A stretch of 11,573 nucleotides of DNA from Deinococcus sp. (GTDB lineage: Bacteria; Deinococcota; Deinococci; Deinococcales; Deinococcaceae), in assembly GCF_025362455.1 (NCBI RefSeq), contig NZ_JANYGJ010000020.1, positions 1 through 11,573 on the forward strand, written 5' to 3'. The notes under the pieces are model-generated. The model was not told where the DNA came from and searched no databases. It was given only the letters and a program-made list of their open reading frames with translations. The position numbers and the translations under genes are program-made. This document shows positions 9,071 to 11,573 of this stretch, in pieces; the stretch's first letter is position 1; the number at the start of each line of letters is the position of its first letter.

Positions 9071-9076
9071 TATACT
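9071..9076 (+). promoter_or_regulatory. -10 box TATACT of a leaderless promoter (HD-domain gene)
   Basis: TATACT is followed by 7 nt and the ATG at 9084. ATGACT, 18 nt upstream of the box, is a partial -35 match. Confidence 0.65.
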
Positions 9077-9083
9077 TGGGGAC

Positions 9084-10127
9084 ATGTTCAGACGCCCGCG
9101 CCCCCATGTTCCCCCGATTCAGGCTCCTGCTCCGGCGGCTCCGGTGGAACTCGCCCCGGCGGCGCTGCCTGCCCTCGCCAACGTGTATCCGGAACCCGAA
9201 GCGGGCAAGCTGATCGCCGAGCTGCTGACCCGCCCGACCCCGGAGGGCCTGCTCGAAAACGCCCTCTCGCAGCTCTCCATGCGCCTGGGCGATGTCAAGG
9301 GCTACGGCGTGCTGCGCCGGGGCCAGGACCGGGTGGCGGCGGTGCTGCTCTACCCGCGCAGCCTGGTGGGCCTGAGCCTGGCCGGACCCTGGACGGCGGC
9401 CCGCCCGCGCCTGACCACCAGCGGCGCCAGCGAACTGTACGCCCTGAACGACGAGATGCTTCACCCCCAGTTCGACGCGGCGGGCATGAACGCCGTCAGC
9501 GCCTCGATGGTGCTGCCGATTGCCGACAAGGGCCGCAGCCTGGGTGCCCTGGTGCTCGACCGCTACCAGGGCGGCGAATTTAGTGCCGAGCAGCAGGACA
9601 GCGCCCAGAAGCTGCTCTCGGTGGTCGCGCCCCTGCTGGGCCTGATGGACGCCCGCGAGGAAGCTCGCGCCGTGGCCCGCACCATCGCCTCCGGGGTGGC
9701 CGAGCTGACCGAGAGCCTGGATTTCGATTCGGTGGGTCACGCCCAGCAGGTCGCCGAGGTGGCCCTCAAGATTGGCCGCACCATGAACCTGGCCGAGCGC
9801 GAACTCGATGAGGTCTGGTTTGCCGCCACCGTCCACGACGTGGGCAAGCTCCACGGCGAGGAGGGCCACGCCCCGGTCAGCGCCAATCTGCTGCACGGCC
9901 TGTCCAGCTTGAACCAGGCCCAGCTCGCCGTGCGCCACCACCACGAGCGCTGGGACGGCCAGGGCACCCCCGACAAGCTGAGCGGCGAGGATATTCCGCT
10001 GTACGCCCGCATTCTGGCCGTCGCCAACAGCTACGTGCGAACCGGCGAGCTGAGCGTCCTGCGCGGCCAGGCGGGCAAAGCCTTCGATCCCAGACTGGTG
10101 GGGATGCTGGAGCGGAGTCTGCAATAG
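9084..10127 (+). CDS. GAF-like/HD-GYP-related domain protein with altered active site
   Basis: This 347-residue predicted cytoplasmic protein has a proline/alanine-rich N-terminus (1-35), a GAF-like sensor region (about 45-190) and an HD domain (about 210-345) close to HD-GYP phosphodiesterases. Visible HD-GYP landmarks are H219 (VGHAQQVAE), H251-D252 with G254-K255 (VHDVGKL), H262, and H285-H287/E288 with D291-G292. The GYP signature itself reads GTP (294-296). The segment usually containing the last metal-binding aspartate reads LAVANSY, with N315 in its place. HD-GYP enzymes hydrolyse cyclic di-GMP. With these changes activity may be reduced, altered or lost, leaving a sensing or binding role. 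A TATACT box 7 nt upstream fixes the start. A terminator-like hairpin follows, so the gene is probably a single unit. Confidence 0.85.
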   Translation: MFRRPRPHVPPIQAPAPAAPVELAPAALPALANVYPEPEAGKLIAELLTRPTPEGLLENALSQLSMRLGDVKGYGVLRRGQDRVAAVLLYPRSLVGLSLAGPWTAARPRLTTSGASELYALNDEMLHPQFDAAGMNAVSASMVLPIADKGRSLGALVLDRYQGGEFSAEQQDSAQKLLSVVAPLLGLMDAREEARAVARTIASGVAELTESLDFDSVGHAQQVAEVALKIGRTMNLAERELDEVWFAATVHDVGKLHGEEGHAPVSANLLHGLSSLNQAQLAVRHHHERWDGQGTPDKLSGEDIPLYARILAVANSYVRTGELSVLRGQAGKAFDPRLVGMLERSLQ

Positions 10128-10178
10128 GGCGCGTGGCGCGTGGCTTGTGGAAACAGATGAACAGAGAAGGGCGGGTGG

Positions 10179-10202
10179 GCAGATGATGGCTCACCTGCTT
10201 TT
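10179..10202 (+). terminator. Probable terminator of the HD-domain gene
   Basis: GCAGATGA pairs with TCACCTGC (one mismatch) around the loop TGGC and is followed directly by TTTT. It lies about 50 bp after the stop codon. Confidence 0.5.
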
Positions 10203-10221
10203 GGCTTGCTGTTTGGAGGAC

Positions 10222-10257
10222 TAGATACCCAGACGATTAGATACCCATAGATACCCA
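10222..10257 (+). repeat. Three copies of TAGATACCCA upstream of the kinase gene
   Basis: Exact 10-mers begin at 10222, 10238 and 10248, the last two abutting. They end about 43 bp before the -10 box of the kinase gene. They could be binding sites for a regulator, or simply duplicated DNA. Confidence 0.75.
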
Positions 10258-10300
10258 GTCGTCCCCTTCGTCTCTCGCCCTTCCCACAGGCCACCTAGGC

Positions 10301-10306
10301 TATGAT
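10301..10306 (+). promoter_or_regulatory. -10 box TATGAT of a leaderless promoter (kinase gene)
   Basis: TATGAT is followed by 7 nt and a GTG at 10314. The box contains the in-frame ATG (10302) that a simple longest-frame call would choose as start. Confidence 0.6.
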
Positions 10307-10313
10307 AGGCGCC

Positions 10314-11126
<813 letters not shown>

Positions 11127-11139
11127 GGGAGGCGGGGCG

Positions 11140-11154
11140 CGGCGCGGTACGCCG
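11140..11154 (+). terminator. Weak hairpin after the kinase gene
   Basis: CGGCG pairs with CGCCG around a 5-nt loop shortly after the stop codon. There is no real T-run after it. The remaining sequence up to 11374 holds no convincing gene; it contains a second small hairpin (AAAAAG-GGT-CTTTTT, 11260-11274), a two-copy tandem repeat and the minus-strand terminator. Confidence 0.25.
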
Positions 11155-11288
11155 TTGGGCCTTGGAGCAGTACTCCGAATTACGCCACGGGGAAAACAAC
11201 CTCCCCGCGCCTCCATTCTGCGTCCTGCTCAGTCAAAACTACTCGCTCCGCTCGGTCACAAAAAGGGTCTTTTTATGACATCTGCTCT

Positions 11289-11320
11289 AGTTCAGACGAC
11301 AAAGAGTTCAGATGACAAAA
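11289..11320. repeat. 16-bp tandem duplication downstream of the DUF779 gene
   Basis: AGTTCAGACGACAAAG (11289-11304) is followed directly by AGTTCAGATGACAAAA, differing at two bases. The second copy overlaps the U-run of the minus-strand terminator. Confidence 0.8.
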
Positions 11321-11353
11321 ACCTGATGCCGACACCCTTTCCAGGCGTCGGCA
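11317..11353 (-). terminator. Intrinsic terminator of the DUF779 gene
   Basis: Read on the minus strand, TGCCGACGCC pairs with GGTGTCGGCA (10 bp, one G-U) around a 7-nt loop. TCAGG and a run of five T follow. It lies 21 bp after the stop codon. Confidence 0.82.
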
Positions 11354-11374
11354 CCGAGGACGACGCGCTCAGCT

Positions 11375-11573
11375 TCAGGTGTTCGCGGCCCGGACGGGCG
11401 ACAGGGAGTCCAGCTCGTCGTCGCGGTAGAGGCGTGAGCGGATCAGAAAGCGCACACCTTCGGGGGCCTCGACGGAAAAGCCGCTGCCCCGGCCCGGCAC
11501 CACGTCCACGGTGAGCTGGGTGTGCTTCCAGTACTCGAACTGACTCTTTGACATGTAAAACGGTGTGCTGGCG
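11375..11573 (-). CDS. DUF779-family protein, C-terminal part (5' end outside window)
   Basis: The last 65 residues of a minus-strand gene are present, running from the window edge to a TGA at 11377-11375. The visible sequence includes FYMSKSQFEYWKHTQL, then VDVVPGRGSGFSVE and GVRFLIRSRLY. This is the characteristic C-terminal half of DUF779 proteins, which are about 110-130 residues long. The family's function is unknown. Its genes are often found beside aldehyde dehydrogenase genes, so such a neighbour may lie just beyond the window on the right. The expected N-terminal cysteine-rich part cannot be checked. A strong terminator follows the stop codon. Confidence 0.86.
   Translation of the reverse strand, partial: ASTPFYMSKSQFEYWKHTQLTVDVVPGRGSGFSVEAPEGVRFLIRSRLYRDDELDSLSPVRAANT

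Larger units (their letters stand above)
10140..10294. repeat. Nested dyad element between the HD and kinase genes
   Basis: The outer arms GTGGCTTGTGG (10140-10150) and CCACAGGCCAC (10284-10294) pair with one G-U. Inside, AAGGGCG (10167-10173) pairs exactly with CGCCCTT (10276-10282). The element contains a terminator-like hairpin and three TAGATACCCA copies. Its outer arm word also occurs exactly at 2945-2955, as expected of a dispersed intergenic repeat. Confidence 0.6.

Noticed and set aside
9045..10124. A 359-residue minus-strand open frame opposite the HD-domain gene
   Set aside because: It mirrors the whole HD-domain gene, which carries recognisable HD and GAF-like motifs. The antisense translation has no recognisable domain.
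10222..10257. TAGATACCCA copies as a CRISPR array
   Set aside because: The repeats are only 10 bp, with spacings of 6 and 0 bp, and no cas gene is present.
11275..11514. A plus-strand frame beginning ATG at 11275 (MTSALVQTTKSSDDKN...) with a weak AAGGG upstream
   Set aside because: Its first ~35 residues look plausible, but it then runs antisense through the DUF779 gene with arginine-rich shadow sequence and crosses that gene's terminator hairpin. No leaderless -10 box is at the right distance.

Overview
This window looks like chromosomal DNA of a Deinococcus-type bacterium. That is an inference from very GC-rich coding sequence, the mix of protein families, and a striking promoter habit. 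In nine of the twelve complete genes a -10 hexamer of the form TANNNT (one case CATACT) ends 6 or 7 nt before the start codon. This is the leaderless-mRNA arrangement known to be abundant in Deinococcus. No rRNA, tRNA, CRISPR array, insertion sequence or prophage gene is visible.

Layout. Positions 1-240 hold no convincing gene; the first ~160 bp are AT-rich and contain two small palindromes. On the plus strand a P-loop ATPase/kinase-like protein of unknown role (255-1046) overlaps by 4 nt an enolase-superfamily dipeptide-epimerase/muconate-cycloisomerase-like enzyme (1043-2134). A 93-residue three-helix membrane protein follows (2202-2483). A YchJ/SEC-C protein lies on the minus strand (2922-2530), divergent from an MFS transporter (3050-4402). 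Next on the plus strand are a YhfF-type ASCH-domain protein (4516-4956), an aldo/keto reductase (5030-6064) and a chlorite-dismutase-family/HemQ-like haem protein (6215-7012). The last two are separated by a large imperfect palindrome.

After a strong hairpin terminator that can serve both strands come two minus-strand envelope genes: a ClpP/crotonase-fold-like lipoprotein (7797-7072) and an HtrA/DegP-type serine protease with a PDZ domain (8925-7852). The protease diverges from a protein with a GAF-like region and a degenerate HD-GYP domain (9084-10127). A small APH/choline-kinase-fold phosphotransferase follows (10314-11126). The window ends in the C-terminal half of a minus-strand DUF779 protein with its own terminator.

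How the genes work together. The only clear operon is the ATPase-epimerase pair. The haem-protein gene may be read from the reductase gene. The lipoprotein and HtrA genes have separate promoters but both concern the cell envelope. Most other genes look like independent single-gene units.

The most unusual non-coding signal is a recurring type of short tandem repeat. Units of 15-16 bp occur two or three times at five separate places: 245-274, 2498-2545, 3118-3147, 8968-9012 and 11289-11320. All lie at gene edges, and they include a duplicated start-codon region and a triplicated stop-codon region. No complete new biological system is evident. The best leads are these repeats, the possible operator array between htrA and the HD gene, the coupled ATPase-epimerase pair and the altered HD-GYP active site.
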